A DNA stretch of 64,000 bases from Bin80 sp964291275 (GCA_964291275.2 OZ219800.1:558001-622000); one strand, 5' to 3'; numbered from the stretch's first letter, positions 54,373-63,392 are shown. The notes: a model not told the origin generated them from the sequence alone. A program made the numbers and translations.

Positions 54373-55569
54373 ATGCTGCGAGTAACTTTTATCATTTTAA
54401 CCATTGCGTCCATAGCCGTTACTCTTCTCATTGAGGTCTCCCAATGGTGGCGGTATATCCCAATGGCAGGTCTGATCCTCATCACAATTATTTTGTTGAT
54501 CTACATCCCTGCGTCGGAACGTGCCAACCGTAAAAGGAAAAAAGACTCATCAGAAAAGCCGCCAGAACGACCTTCACTGCAAGAGGACGGAATAGTGGAT
54601 ATCCGTCCCATAACCACAAAAGACGCTGAAATCCCGCCCGAGACCGACGCTACCCCAGATCTATTTGTTAATACCCCAAGAGTCGAAACACCTACCCCGC
54701 AAACCCATAAGAAAGAGCGAAACCCGCTTAAAAAACACATACTCGTTCCGGTATTGCGGGGGATGCAAGCAGCACTCGAAGCTCATGCAGTCGGGCTCGT
54801 TCAACGAACGGAGGAATACAACTACAGGGTTTGGGGAACGGTAGGGTTGGACTGGAAATGCCTTCGAGGAGAATCCTTTACACTTAGACACAACCTGCTG
54901 CAAGAATCTGAATCCGTGGCAATCCATACCGTCGGTGAAAATGGTGTGCCAACCAGTCGACTGCAATACAGCAGAACACCAGCGAATATCACCAATCTGG
55001 GGATTGCTACTGTTGGGCAAACATCCTACCTGTTGCTGGCAGATACCGCTGATGAATCTGGACTCTCTCATCCGCGCGCCAAAGAGTTACTCGAGATATT
55101 TGGAAATACCTTGAGCCTGATGCTCTATAAAGAGGACCCCAACCGACCCCGACGCGAAATCATTGCCGAAGAAATGGCACGTGCGAGGCAACAAGGTACT
55201 CAACTTGCGCTCGCTATCACAGTACCCCAAAAAGCCGATATACTCACAAAATCCTACGGAGACGTACTCAGCAAGACGGAGAAATTGTTCTCAGAATGCC
55301 TGCAGCATGCAGCCCCAGACAGCCGTGTCATCAAGTTCGGCGAAATCACGTACGGCATATTTATCGATGGACAGAAAGAACAACTGGAAACTTGGCATAA
55401 AGACATCCAGTCTGCAATCAAGAATCAGGGAGGCTTGCTGACCGGGGACATCTATGTGGGAATTGCAAGAATGACCAAAAAGCATAAAAATCCAGATGAT
55501 TTGCGTGATGAAGCTACCCGCGCCTTGGTTAAGGCCCACGAGGGGCCTGCACGGACTGTCATCGTTTAG
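54373..55569 (+). CDS. Membrane protein with GAF-like and degenerate GGDEF-like regions
   Basis: A 398-residue protein with two N-terminal helices (VTFIILTIASIAVTLLI; IPMAGLILITIILLIYI), a Pro/Glu-rich linker, and a GAF-like sensory part (about residues 130-260; VLRGMQAALEAHAVGLVQ, TSYLLLADTADESGL). The C-terminal region has the length and ending of a GGDEF domain (GIARMTKKHKNPDDLRDEAT then ALVKAHEG), but no GGDEF signature is visible. Diguanylate cyclase activity is therefore unlikely; a sensory or binding role is inferred. Its stop overlaps the convergent pcm gene by 4 nt. Confidence 0.6.
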   Translation: MLRVTFIILTIASIAVTLLIEVSQWWRYIPMAGLILITIILLIYIPASERANRKRKKDSSEKPPERPSLQEDGIVDIRPITTKDAEIPPETDATPDLFVNTPRVETPTPQTHKKERNPLKKHILVPVLRGMQAALEAHAVGLVQRTEEYNYRVWGTVGLDWKCLRGESFTLRHNLLQESESVAIHTVGENGVPTSRLQYSRTPANITNLGIATVGQTSYLLLADTADESGLSHPRAKELLEIFGNTLSLMLYKEDPNRPRREIIAEEMARARQQGTQLALAITVPQKADILTKSYGDVLSKTEKLFSECLQHAAPDSRVIKFGEITYGIFIDGQKEQLETWHKDIQSAIKNQGGLLTGDIYVGIARMTKKHKNPDDLRDEATRALVKAHEGPARTVIV

Positions 55570-56222
55570 CTTTGCACTAGCGGCACAAATACAAAAATGC
55601 CCCGCTCTTCGGATTTGTATGAATCCGGTCCAGTGCGAACAATTTTCGTCATACGTTGGCCGCCTTTGCCTCCAATCGGGATAACCAATCGTCCCCCCGG
55701 CTTCCGTTCACTTGGCTCGCGAAGTTGCTCAAGAAGCCGTTTCGGAATCTCGATGGCTCCGGCAGTTACCACGATCGCGTCAAATGGGGCCAGTCCCGGC
55801 CAGCCCAACGATCCATCCCCAACACGCAACAACACTCGATAATCAAGTTCTTTCAGTATTGCCTTTGCGCGCTCATGGAGCGAACGATGTCGCTCAATTG
55901 AATAAACACGAACCCCCATTTCGCAAAGCACGGCAGCCTGATATCCGCTGCCCGTTCCGACTTCGAGTACTGAATCGCCCGGCTGCGTATCCAGCATCCA
56001 GGTCTGAAAACCTACTGTAGTGGGTTGTGAGATCGTTTGACGCAATCCAATTGGCAACGCCTGATCCTCGTACGCTCGGTGCTGCAAAGCCTGATCGATA
56101 AAGCACTCTCGCTTTACCCGTCCGATGGCGGCAAGTACACGTTCATCTTTGATACCGTTGCTCCTGATTGTCTCGACCAGACTTGCCCGCCTTCGAACAT
56201 ACTGTCCTCCAGATCTCAGCAT
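55566..56222 (-). CDS. pcm: Protein-L-isoaspartate O-methyltransferase
   Basis: PCMT repairs isoaspartyl damage in proteins using SAM. The 218-residue protein has the family N-terminus (VLAAIGRVKRECFIDQALQHRAYEDQALPIG in part), the TISQPT segment, SAM motif VLEVGTGSGYQAAVL, and FDAIVVTAGAIEIP. Its start is 3 nt from the stop of cdaA, so cdaA-pcm are probably one minus-strand unit with folP. Confidence 0.95.
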   Translation of the reverse strand: MLRSGGQYVRRRASLVETIRSNGIKDERVLAAIGRVKRECFIDQALQHRAYEDQALPIGLRQTISQPTTVGFQTWMLDTQPGDSVLEVGTGSGYQAAVLCEMGVRVYSIERHRSLHERAKAILKELDYRVLLRVGDGSLGWPGLAPFDAIVVTAGAIEIPKRLLEQLREPSERKPGGRLVIPIGGKGGQRMTKIVRTGPDSYKSEERGIFVFVPLVQS

Positions 56223-56225
56223 CGG

Positions 56226-57023
56226 TTACTTTTTCGGTTGAGTAAACCCGCCTGCAGGTACCGCGTGATCACTCAAAACATCAGATAGCCGGTGGCGTAA
56301 CTCTTCTGGTGTCAGTCCAGAGATGATCACGCCCTGCTCTGCAACTGAGATCCTTCCTGTTTCCTCTGAAACTATGACCACAAATGCATCTGTTTCCTCG
56401 GTGAGCCCCACAGCCGCCCTATGCCGTGTCCCGAACTGAGCTCCTAAGCGCTTGCTGCGGGATACAGGCAATATACAGCGTGCAGCCTCGATACGATTGC
56501 CATAAATAATAACTGCTCCGTCATGCAATGGGCTCTTTTCGTGAAAAATAGAGATCAGGAGATTGCTTCTGAGAACTGCCTGTAAAGGTTCACCGGTTTC
56601 CATATAGCTTCGCAGACCATTAGTCCGTTTGAAGACAACGAGGGCCCCGGACTTTTGTCGACTCATGGTACTGACCGCGGTAACGATTTCTGTGATGCTC
56701 TCGCTTTGATCCCCAGGTGCAAGAAGGCGCCGCAGGAATGGGGTTTGTCCAAATAAAATTAAAACTCGCCGAATTTCCGGCTGAAACACAATAATAGCTG
56801 CCAGTACATATATATCACTCAGCGCAGCGAACATGGATTGTAAAATTTTCATGTCCGTGACGTCCACCACAAACTGAAACACCAGGAGACCAATTAGCCC
56901 CCCAAAAAGCGAAACAGCGAGCGTACCGCGCATCATCATATACAGACGATAGAACACGAGAGCTACAAGGACGATCTCGAAGAGATCGATCGCTCGCACA
57001 GGTACGACACCAAACAGGTTCAT
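56226..57023 (-). CDS. cdaA: Diadenylate cyclase CdaA (c-di-AMP synthesis)
   Basis: CdaA makes cyclic di-AMP from two ATP. Three N-terminal membrane helices (within residues 10-80) are followed by a DAC domain with the catalytic DGA motif (SPLHDGAVIIYG, residues 168-170) and the RHR motif (GTRHRAAVGL, residues 200-202). At 265 residues it has the normal length. It lies directly downstream of folP (2-nt gap), a linkage common in FCB bacteria, and upstream of pcm. c-di-AMP usually controls osmolyte and potassium balance. Confidence 0.95.
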   Translation of the reverse strand: MNLFGVVPVRAIDLFEIVLVALVFYRLYMMMRGTLAVSLFGGLIGLLVFQFVVDVTDMKILQSMFAALSDIYVLAAIIVFQPEIRRVLILFGQTPFLRRLLAPGDQSESITEIVTAVSTMSRQKSGALVVFKRTNGLRSYMETGEPLQAVLRSNLLISIFHEKSPLHDGAVIIYGNRIEAARCILPVSRSKRLGAQFGTRHRAAVGLTEETDAFVVIVSEETGRISVAEQGVIISGLTPEELRHRLSDVLSDHAVPAGGFTQPKK

Positions 57024-57025
57024 CT

Positions 57026-57892
57026 TCAGGCGTGGAAAACCGCTTCTAGACCTTGGATCATCTCATAGGTCGCACGAACATCGTGCGTTCTTATAATTTT
57101 TGCTCCTTGAAGCACGGCGGCAGCAGTCATCCCAAGTGATCCAAACAGACGGTCGGATGTCGGTGCCGGTTCGCCGTTCTCACTGAGTACCCTGCCAACC
57201 GTACTCTTTCTGGAAATTCCTACCAGCACAGGATAACCTAGTTCAACAAGTATATCCAGATGCTTGATCAAGTGCAAATTGTCTGCATGTCTTTTTCCAA
57301 AACCGAATCCAGGATCTACCACAATGTCGGCTACGCCTGCAGAACGTGCCCGATCTGCGGAATCCGAAAGTGCCTGACAAACCGCTGTGACTACACCATC
57401 GTAATTTGCCTCGTGTACCAAACTACCTTGATGTTTGATAGAATGCATAACAACATACGCCGCACCGACTGTGCCTGCAAGCTCTGCTGAGGCAGCTCCC
57501 CCCTGTAAGCCGGATATATCATTAATCATGTGCGCACCAGCCTCGAGTGCGACCGCAGCAACCGCTGTGTTAAATGTATCGACAGAAATGATCGCCTCAG
57601 GGAACGACTCCCTAATGGCCCTTACAACAGGCAGAACTCGGTTCACCTCACATTCTGTCGAAACCGGCACTGCACCCGCACCATAAACTTGGCCTCGAGG
57701 CCTCGAAGAAGCGCCGCCGACATCAATGATACTCGCACCCTCATCTAACATCATTTCCACGCGTCGAAGTGCTTCATAGGTATTCAGATATCTGCCTCCG
57801 TCATAAAAGGAATCCGGTGTCACATTCAGGATGCCCATCACTGCAGCCCCGCCAGACAGATTCAGATGATGTTCGCGGCAGGTCAATTCCAT
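57026..57892 (-). CDS. folP: Dihydropteroate synthase
   Basis: DHPS joins p-aminobenzoate and hydroxymethyl-dihydropterin diphosphate in folate synthesis (sulfonamide target). The start is the ATG at 57892 (MELTCREHHLNL), which has an AGGAA ribosome-binding site and gives 288 residues. An ATG at 57979 would add a tail without similarity. Signatures: VMGILNVTPDSFYDGGRYL, INDISGLQGG, DPGFGFGKRHADNLHLI, and SRKSTVGRVL. First gene of a folP-cdaA-pcm run. Confidence 0.95.
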   Translation of the reverse strand: MELTCREHHLNLSGGAAVMGILNVTPDSFYDGGRYLNTYEALRRVEMMLDEGASIIDVGGASSRPRGQVYGAGAVPVSTECEVNRVLPVVRAIRESFPEAIISVDTFNTAVAAVALEAGAHMINDISGLQGGAASAELAGTVGAAYVVMHSIKHQGSLVHEANYDGVVTAVCQALSDSADRARSAGVADIVVDPGFGFGKRHADNLHLIKHLDILVELGYPVLVGISRKSTVGRVLSENGEPAPTSDRLFGSLGMTAAAVLQGAKIIRTHDVRATYEMIQGLEAVFHA

Positions 57893-58035
57893 AATTGCGT
57901 TCCTGTTTGTAATTCTACTTAACTGATTGGCAGAGATGGGATCATGCATCGTATATTGGGGTTTACGTGCGGTCGACAATTATGCTCATAACGGGTGCCT
58001 AACGCACTGTACAGCACATAAAAACTTTCTGTCTG

Positions 58036-59559
58036 TTGCGAATCGCTTCCCATATATATACTCGCACACCTGCTGAAACGCAGGCGCATCTACTGCGACG
58101 AATGCTGCGACGGGCCTCAAACACTGAGTGGGGCCGCAAATTTGAGTTTGGACACATTGTGCAGCAACCGGACGTGGTTGATGCGTACCAGTCGAGTATT
58201 CCAATACACACATACACTGACCTCAAGCCTTATATAGATAAAATTAGGGCGGGTGAGCATGATGTGCTATGGCCAGGCGGCGTTAAGCACTTTGCCGTTT
58301 CTAGCGGTACCGCATCCGAGGGTAAGGTCATTCCCTTGAGCGAAGACATGCTCCGCCTGAACCGGGGCTTTTCAGTTGGTCTGGGGGTTAATTACCTGAT
58401 TCGCACAGGCTCATTCAAAACCTTCCTTGGGAAGCATCTAACCCTTCCCGGGCGTGTTGAGGATGACCCCGATTATCCGGGAACACTGGTAGGAGAAGTG
58501 AGCGGCTTACAGATCCTGTTCGCACCTGGGTTCTATAGAGCCTTTCTGCAGGCAGTTCCAATTTCAATTGCTTTTGCACCCAACTGGGATTCGAAGATAC
58601 AGGCCATTGTCGATCGGACGCTGAATCAGGATGTGCGTATGGTCGCCATGGCACCGACCTGGGCCCTGGTGCTTTTTGGGTTGTTGATCGAAAGATTCAA
58701 CGAAATTAATGGAACCAGTGTACGAACTGTTGGAGAAATCTGGCCCAATCTGCAGCTGTACATTTCTGGCGGCGTTGCCCTGAGCTCTTATCGTGCCCTC
58801 CTTGAAGAACAGATCGGGCTATCTAGGATGCATTTCCTCGAAGCTTATGGTGCATCGGAGGGATTTTTCTCCTATCAAACGGATCTAAGTGATCCCGCTA
58901 TGCAATTACATCTGAATAACGGGGTCTTCTACGAGTTCATCCGCCTGGACGAACTGAATACAGAGAATCCTGAGCGACGAACGATTGGCAACGTGGAACT
59001 TGGCGTGCGGTACGCCATGATTCTCACGACCTGCAGCGGGCTGTGGTCTTACTTGTTGGGGGATGTCGTGCGCTTTACAAACACTGCCCCATACAAGATT
59101 GTAGTTGCCGGCCGAACCTCTGAAATGATCGACAAGTATGGGGAAGCCGTCTTTGGTGAGGATGCCCGAACTGCAATCGATAAGTCATGCAAAGCCACAA
59201 ACAGTCATGTGCGGGACTACCATGTTTCGGCTATCCCTCCGAACGGCACACAGATCCCTGCGCATGAATGGCTGTTTGAGTTCAGCCGTGCCCCACTCGA
59301 CTGCGAAGCATTTTTGCGGTCACTGGACTCAATACTCTGCGATATTAATCGACACTACCAAATCCGACGTGAGGCCAAGGCCTTTGGCCCGCCAGAAATT
59401 GTGCTCCTGCCAGATGGTACATTCAATGCATGGCTTAAGACAAGCAGGGGGGACCTTAACAGTCAGACAAAAGTCCCGCGAATGAGCGAGAACAGATCTG
59501 TAGCCGACGGCGTCCTTGCACATGCCGGTCATCGGGCACGCCGAATCCTGGTGAATTAA
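58036..59559 (+). CDS. GH3-family acyl-acid-amido synthetase-like protein
   Basis: A 507-residue member of the GH3 (auxin-responsive promoter) family, adenylate-forming enzymes that join amino acids to acyl acids. Features: RRASNTEWGRKFEFGHI, IPIHTYTDLKPYIDKIRAGE, the nucleotide-binding FAVSSGTASEGKVIPL, EAYGASEGFFSYQ, and the C-terminal YEFIRLDEL and LLGDVVRFTN regions. The start is a TTG at 58036, as no ATG is available after the upstream in-frame stop. Bacterial members are common but their substrates are mostly unknown. It diverges from folP. Confidence 0.88.
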   Translation: MRIASHIYTRTPAETQAHLLRRMLRRASNTEWGRKFEFGHIVQQPDVVDAYQSSIPIHTYTDLKPYIDKIRAGEHDVLWPGGVKHFAVSSGTASEGKVIPLSEDMLRLNRGFSVGLGVNYLIRTGSFKTFLGKHLTLPGRVEDDPDYPGTLVGEVSGLQILFAPGFYRAFLQAVPISIAFAPNWDSKIQAIVDRTLNQDVRMVAMAPTWALVLFGLLIERFNEINGTSVRTVGEIWPNLQLYISGGVALSSYRALLEEQIGLSRMHFLEAYGASEGFFSYQTDLSDPAMQLHLNNGVFYEFIRLDELNTENPERRTIGNVELGVRYAMILTTCSGLWSYLLGDVVRFTNTAPYKIVVAGRTSEMIDKYGEAVFGEDARTAIDKSCKATNSHVRDYHVSAIPPNGTQIPAHEWLFEFSRAPLDCEAFLRSLDSILCDINRHYQIRREAKAFGPPEIVLLPDGTFNAWLKTSRGDLNSQTKVPRMSENRSVADGVLAHAGHRARRILVN

Positions 59560-60326
59560 TCAACAGAAAGCAGTGCGTCAAAGCGACTGACCGTCTCGGA
59601 ATGCCCTCCTATCATTAATGCCGGGGCTCTGCAGGTGAGCATATCTTTTAGACTTACCTGATCCCCGTTTACGTACCGCAGCTCTCCTCCGCTCTCTCGT
59701 AGCATCAGTAGGCCCGGGGCCACATCCCACAAACTCACACGGGCCAGAAGTGTCGCGTCACAATTGCCTGCGGCTGCGTAGCAGAGATGGGCTATTGTTG
59801 ACCCAAGGCTCCGAACCTTCCCGGGATAGTTGGGACTAAGAACTTTTTGGCGATGCAGTTTAGAGTAGCTGAGCAGTACGGATTCACGATCCAGAGGGCT
59901 TGGAGGACGAACCGAGAGGCGTTGCTCTCCCCTGTACGCTCCCTCCCCTTTCAATGCCCAGTATTGATCCCGTGTCACTGGTGCAGAAAAAAAGGCAGCT
60001 ATAGGCTCATAGTCCTCCAACAATGCCAATCCCGTACCCCATACCGGCAGGCCACTTACAAAAGCCGCCGTCCCGTCAATTGGATCAATTGACCAGTACC
60101 GGCTACCAGTTGCGGGCTCTTTTCTCAAACCCTCTTCCTCTGCAATTATGCCATCATCGGGATAATGCTGATTGAGCCACTCGACTATCAGATGCTGTAC
60201 TGCAAGATCAGCATCCGTAACATAGGTCATCGACTCCTTCCACCGGGGAGTAACACCCCCAAAGTAATCCATTGCTGTGGCAGCAGCCACATTCAACAAA
60301 TTCATTACATCAGTCACACCCACCAT
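59556..60326 (-). CDS. Inositol monophosphatase-family phosphatase
   Basis: A Mg-dependent sugar-phosphate phosphatase (IMPase/HisN/CysQ superfamily). The ATG at 60326 is chosen; a GTG three codons upstream is possible. Metal-site motifs are complete: EEEG (about residue 65), WSIDPIDGTAAFVSG, and the C-terminal WDVAPGLLML. The substrate could be histidinol phosphate, inositol phosphate or PAP; I cannot tell which. The upstream neighbour is a truncated paralogue whose stop touches this start, indicating an original tandem pair. The 3' end overlaps the convergent GH3 gene by 4 nt. Confidence 0.88.
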   Translation of the reverse strand: MVGVTDVMNLLNVAAATAMDYFGGVTPRWKESMTYVTDADLAVQHLIVEWLNQHYPDDGIIAEEEGLRKEPATGSRYWSIDPIDGTAAFVSGLPVWGTGLALLEDYEPIAAFFSAPVTRDQYWALKGEGAYRGEQRLSVRPPSPLDRESVLLSYSKLHRQKVLSPNYPGKVRSLGSTIAHLCYAAAGNCDATLLARVSLWDVAPGLLMLRESGGELRYVNGDQVSLKDMLTCRAPALMIGGHSETVSRFDALLSVD

Positions 60327-60334
60327 AATTCCCA

Positions 60335-60843
60335 CTAAAACAGATCTGCTGGTGTCGTCCAGTAATCCAGATGAGAGAAAAACTGGTCTACCAGGACAGG
60401 AGGACCACCTACCATTGGGAGTGGAGCCGGTCGACCGTCAAGAAGAACCGAAAGATCACACTCGCTCCCATCCAGGTAGCGCAGGACACCGCCGTTTGCA
60501 CGCAACATCGCGTAGCCCGGAGCCAAGTCCCATATTTTGTCATGACCGATCAAAACTATATCCGCACCACCTGTTGCCACCAGAGACAAGTGGATGGACG
60601 CCGTTCCTAAGCCAAAAACACGACCAGGAAAAGATTCGGCAAGCGTATAATTCTGATGGGGCCGCGTATGTGTTAACAAAATCGTGTCGATATCCAACGA
60701 AGTACGCTCACTCAGTGACATGACCACATCACCCCGAAGTACAGACTTTCCAGTCGAATGAAAGTAGTCTCCCGTAGAGGGTACATGTATGAATCCTGCG
60801 ACCGGCTTACCATCTTCAATGGGAATTACGTAGGAAAGTTGAC
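60335..60843 (-). pseudogene. Second inositol monophosphatase-like gene, 5' end lost to IS insertion
   Basis: The reverse strand encodes the C-terminal two thirds of an IMPase-family protein (SYVIPIEDGKPVAGFIHVP, FGLGTASIHLSLVATGGAD, KIWDLAPGYAMLRANGG) ending at the TAG next to the intact paralogue. The N-terminal metal-binding motifs (E-E-x and D-P-I-D-G-T) are missing because homology stops at about 60843, where IS1595-type DNA begins. The open frame continues to 60931 with unrelated hydrophobic sequence. Inactive as a phosphatase. Confidence 0.82.
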
Positions 60844-60918
60844 AGAATAAAGCGTTTAGAGTGAAACATAAATTGACAAGCGCCGTAAAAGCTATATAAC
60901 AAACGACAATATAGCAAA

Positions 60919-61899
60919 ATGGCCAAGTCAAACAAAGCGAAAACCCTATCTCTATTCGACCTGATGGTACAATTCCCTACAAAAGAATCTGCCATTGCCT
61001 ATTTTGAGCAGATTCGCTGGGGAAACAACTGTGCCTGTGTTCGGTGTGGTGCAGTAGATAAAATCACTCCACAGAAGAAGCATCCAGGCCGGTACTGGTG
61101 TGGACATTGCCGTAAGTACTTCACTGCACTTACCGGCACCCCATTAGAGTACAGCAAGGTAGATATTCGCAAGTGGCTTTATGCAGCCTACATGCTCACA
61201 ACAGCCCGGAAGGGAGTATCCAGTATCCAGTTGTCAAAAGAGTTGGGAGTAACCCAAAACACGGCTTGGTACATGCTGCATCGACTTCGGCTTGCTTCAT
61301 CTACCACAAATGAGAGTTTTTTGAGTGGCATAGTTGAAACCGATGTAACCTTTATCGGAGGCAAAGAGAGGAATAAACATGCTGACAAACGCCTGAATGT
61401 CGGCGGCGGAACAGCAGGTAAAACGGCGGTGATGGGTATACGTGAGCGTGGGGGGAAAGTAACAGCGACGGTTGTACCTGGAATGGACAAGAAGACCATG
61501 CATACGGTCGTCAAAGAAAATGTTGCGCCAGATTCCACAGTGTATACCGACGAGCATAAGAGCTTTTCAGGATTGGCAAAGGAAGGATACGTCCACCAGA
61601 CGGTCAATCACTCCGCCGGGGAGTACGTAAGAGATATGATACACACGAACGGAATTGAGTCTGTATGGAGCGTTATCAAGCGTGGTTTTGTTGGCGTTTA
61701 CCATCATTGGTCTATGAAGCACATGCAGGCATATATTGACGAATTCACGTTTCGGCTGAGCGAAGGCAGTGTTAGAAGGGATACACAAGATCGCCTGGAC
61801 GCATTGTTTAGCAACATGTCTGGGAAAATCATAACTTACCAACAACTAACGGGTCACTCACATGGAAAACAGAACAGGCAAGCAGGACCAACAACTTGA
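60919..61899 (+). CDS. IS1595-family transposase
   Basis: A 326-residue DDE transposase of the IS1595 (ISXO2-like) family. The N-terminal zinc ribbon has CVRCGAVDK and WCGHCRKYF. A helix-turn-helix-like linker follows (SIQLSKELGVTQNTAWYML). The catalytic domain includes IVETDVTFIGG, VYTDEHKSFSGL and IESVWSVIKRGFVGVYHHWS (N/E-type third acidic region). The frame is intact. Its last 38 nt overlap the next small gene, so transposase and cargo are likely co-expressed. Confidence 0.93.
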   Translation: MAKSNKAKTLSLFDLMVQFPTKESAIAYFEQIRWGNNCACVRCGAVDKITPQKKHPGRYWCGHCRKYFTALTGTPLEYSKVDIRKWLYAAYMLTTARKGVSSIQLSKELGVTQNTAWYMLHRLRLASSTTNESFLSGIVETDVTFIGGKERNKHADKRLNVGGGTAGKTAVMGIRERGGKVTATVVPGMDKKTMHTVVKENVAPDSTVYTDEHKSFSGLAKEGYVHQTVNHSAGEYVRDMIHTNGIESVWSVIKRGFVGVYHHWSMKHMQAYIDEFTFRLSEGSVRRDTQDRLDALFSNMSGKIITYQQLTGHSHGKQNRQAGPTT

Positions 61900-62053
61900 A
61901 GCTGCGGCAAAGCTACTCCTGGCATTGCCGGGTACACCATCAAAGGTACGTCCGCCCAAACCGAACCGGAAAAATGCCTACCGTAGATTCCGAGCAGAAA
62001 GAACAAAGGAGGGTCTTCGCATTCGGGAAGTGAAGAGAGGGAACAACGGGTAG
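61862..62053 (+). CDS. Small basic protein in the IS1595-type unit
   Basis: A 63-residue, strongly basic protein (KVRPPKPNRKNAYRRFRAER near the middle) starting ATG at 61862 within the transposase 3' end and ending TAG immediately before the methyltransferase ATG. The tight coupling argues that it is translated. Its basic character suggests nucleic-acid binding; no family recognised. Confidence 0.6.
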   Translation: MENRTGKQDQQLEAAAKLLLALPGTPSKVRPPKPNRKNAYRRFRAERTKEGLRIREVKRGNNG

Positions 62054-63283
62054 ATGGAAAATATCCCCCCCCCCCTCAATTTTCGTGCCAAAACGATATG
62101 GACAGGTGACAACCTACATATAATGCGTGGCATGAATAGTGCCACGATAGACCTAATCTATCTTGATCCCCCGTTCAACTCCAAAGCCAACTATGCTGCT
62201 CCCATTGGCAGTGCAGCTGCCGGCGCAGCCTTCAAGGATACCTGGACGCTGGATGATCTGGACTTAGAATGGATACGAGAAATACAGTCCTATGAACCAG
62301 CATTACGTCGAGTTGTCAATGCCGCTATGACCGACAGTGACAAGTCCTATCTGGTTTATATGGCTATTCGCTTGCTCGAAATGCGGAGGTTATTGAAGCC
62401 CACTGGATCAATCTATTTGCACTGTGATCCAACTATGAGCCACTACCTTAAACTGGTTATGGATGCAGTCTTTGGGCGGAAGAATTTTCGGAATGAGATT
62501 ATATGGCATTATGCAAAAGGGCATGGTCCAATAAAAGCATTTCGGAGAAAACATGATGTTATTCTCAGATATACAGACAAAAAATGCACTTTCAATATTC
62601 AAAGATATGCACATTTGGATAATCAACACTACCGATTTAACAAGATTGATGGGTCAGGTAGAAAATACAGAATCAATCATGTTAGAGATTCGGAAGGCGA
62701 GTATAAGAGATTTTATCTTGATGATGGGGTTCCAGTTGATAGTGTGTGGTCGTTCCTTAGAGAAAATAAATTTGACCAACTCCCACATAACGCCAAAGAA
62801 CGCACCGGTTATCCCACACAAAAGCCATTAATCTTACTCAATCGGATTATAAAAGCATCCAGCAACGAGGGAGACTTAGTATTTGATCCTTTTTGTGGTT
62901 GTGCTACAACCTGTGTTGCAGCACATAACTATGGTCGTGACTGGGTGGGGATTGATGTATCTGAGAAGGCAGCTGAACTGGTCGTGAATCGTATCTCTGA
63001 GGTTCAAGGAAGTATGTACAAAGATATAATTCATCGCAAGGATATTCCCCAGCGCACAGATCTAGGGCCGATACCAAAGTATAACAGCATTGCCAACAAG
63101 CGTAGCCTTTACGGAAATCAAGAAGGCAAGTGCAAATGGTGCACTGAACTGTTTGATATGCGCCATTTAGAAGTGGATCACATTGTAGCCAGATCTAAGG
63201 GAGGATCAGACCATATCAGCAACTTGCAGCTTTTATGCTCAAGCTGTAATCGCATGGGGCTTCCGCTTTTTAAGTGGGTTTGA
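62054..63283 (+). CDS. DNA adenine methyltransferase fused to an HNH endonuclease domain
   Basis: A 409-residue fusion. The first 310 residues form a beta-class N6-adenine methyltransferase: catalytic DPPF (residues 38-41, LIYLDPPFNS) comes before the SAM motif DPFCGCATTCVA, with GYPTQKPLILLNRII between, as in Mod-like enzymes. Residues about 355-405 form an HNH nuclease domain with a zinc-type frame: GKCKWCTELF, LEVDHIVARSKGGSDHISNL, LLCSSCN. Both catalytic sites look intact. The gene is last in the IS1595-type unit, starting directly after the small basic gene. It could methylate and nick or cut DNA for self-protection, restriction or transposition; which one is unknown. Confidence 0.88.
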   Translation: MENIPPPLNFRAKTIWTGDNLHIMRGMNSATIDLIYLDPPFNSKANYAAPIGSAAAGAAFKDTWTLDDLDLEWIREIQSYEPALRRVVNAAMTDSDKSYLVYMAIRLLEMRRLLKPTGSIYLHCDPTMSHYLKLVMDAVFGRKNFRNEIIWHYAKGHGPIKAFRRKHDVILRYTDKKCTFNIQRYAHLDNQHYRFNKIDGSGRKYRINHVRDSEGEYKRFYLDDGVPVDSVWSFLRENKFDQLPHNAKERTGYPTQKPLILLNRIIKASSNEGDLVFDPFCGCATTCVAAHNYGRDWVGIDVSEKAAELVVNRISEVQGSMYKDIIHRKDIPQRTDLGPIPKYNSIANKRSLYGNQEGKCKWCTELFDMRHLEVDHIVARSKGGSDHISNLQLLCSSCNRMGLPLFKWV

Positions 63284-63392
63284 TGTCAGAATTAGGCTGA
63301 ACAAGTAAGTGCTGGAATAGATTCGGGATTGATTTCGTTGTTATCTTAGCTGCGTTTTTGTGACGAAAATCAATCACAATCATTTACCAACG

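Larger units (their letters stand above)
60843..63290 (+). mobile_element. IS1595-type transposable unit with cargo genes
   Basis: The left limit is set by the truncated phosphatase gene at about 60843. The right limit is uncertain: it is placed after the methyltransferase-HNH gene, because three genes run without gaps and the next gene belongs to another IS. No convincing terminal inverted repeat was found by eye. The IS1595 family is known to include members with passenger genes. Confidence 0.55.

Noticed and set aside
63284..63392. Possible inverted repeat pairing with 60843-60920 as IS1595 ends
   Set aside because: Only a loose subterminal resemblance (AGCTA...ATAACAA) could be found, with no matching outer ends or target duplication, so it is not called.
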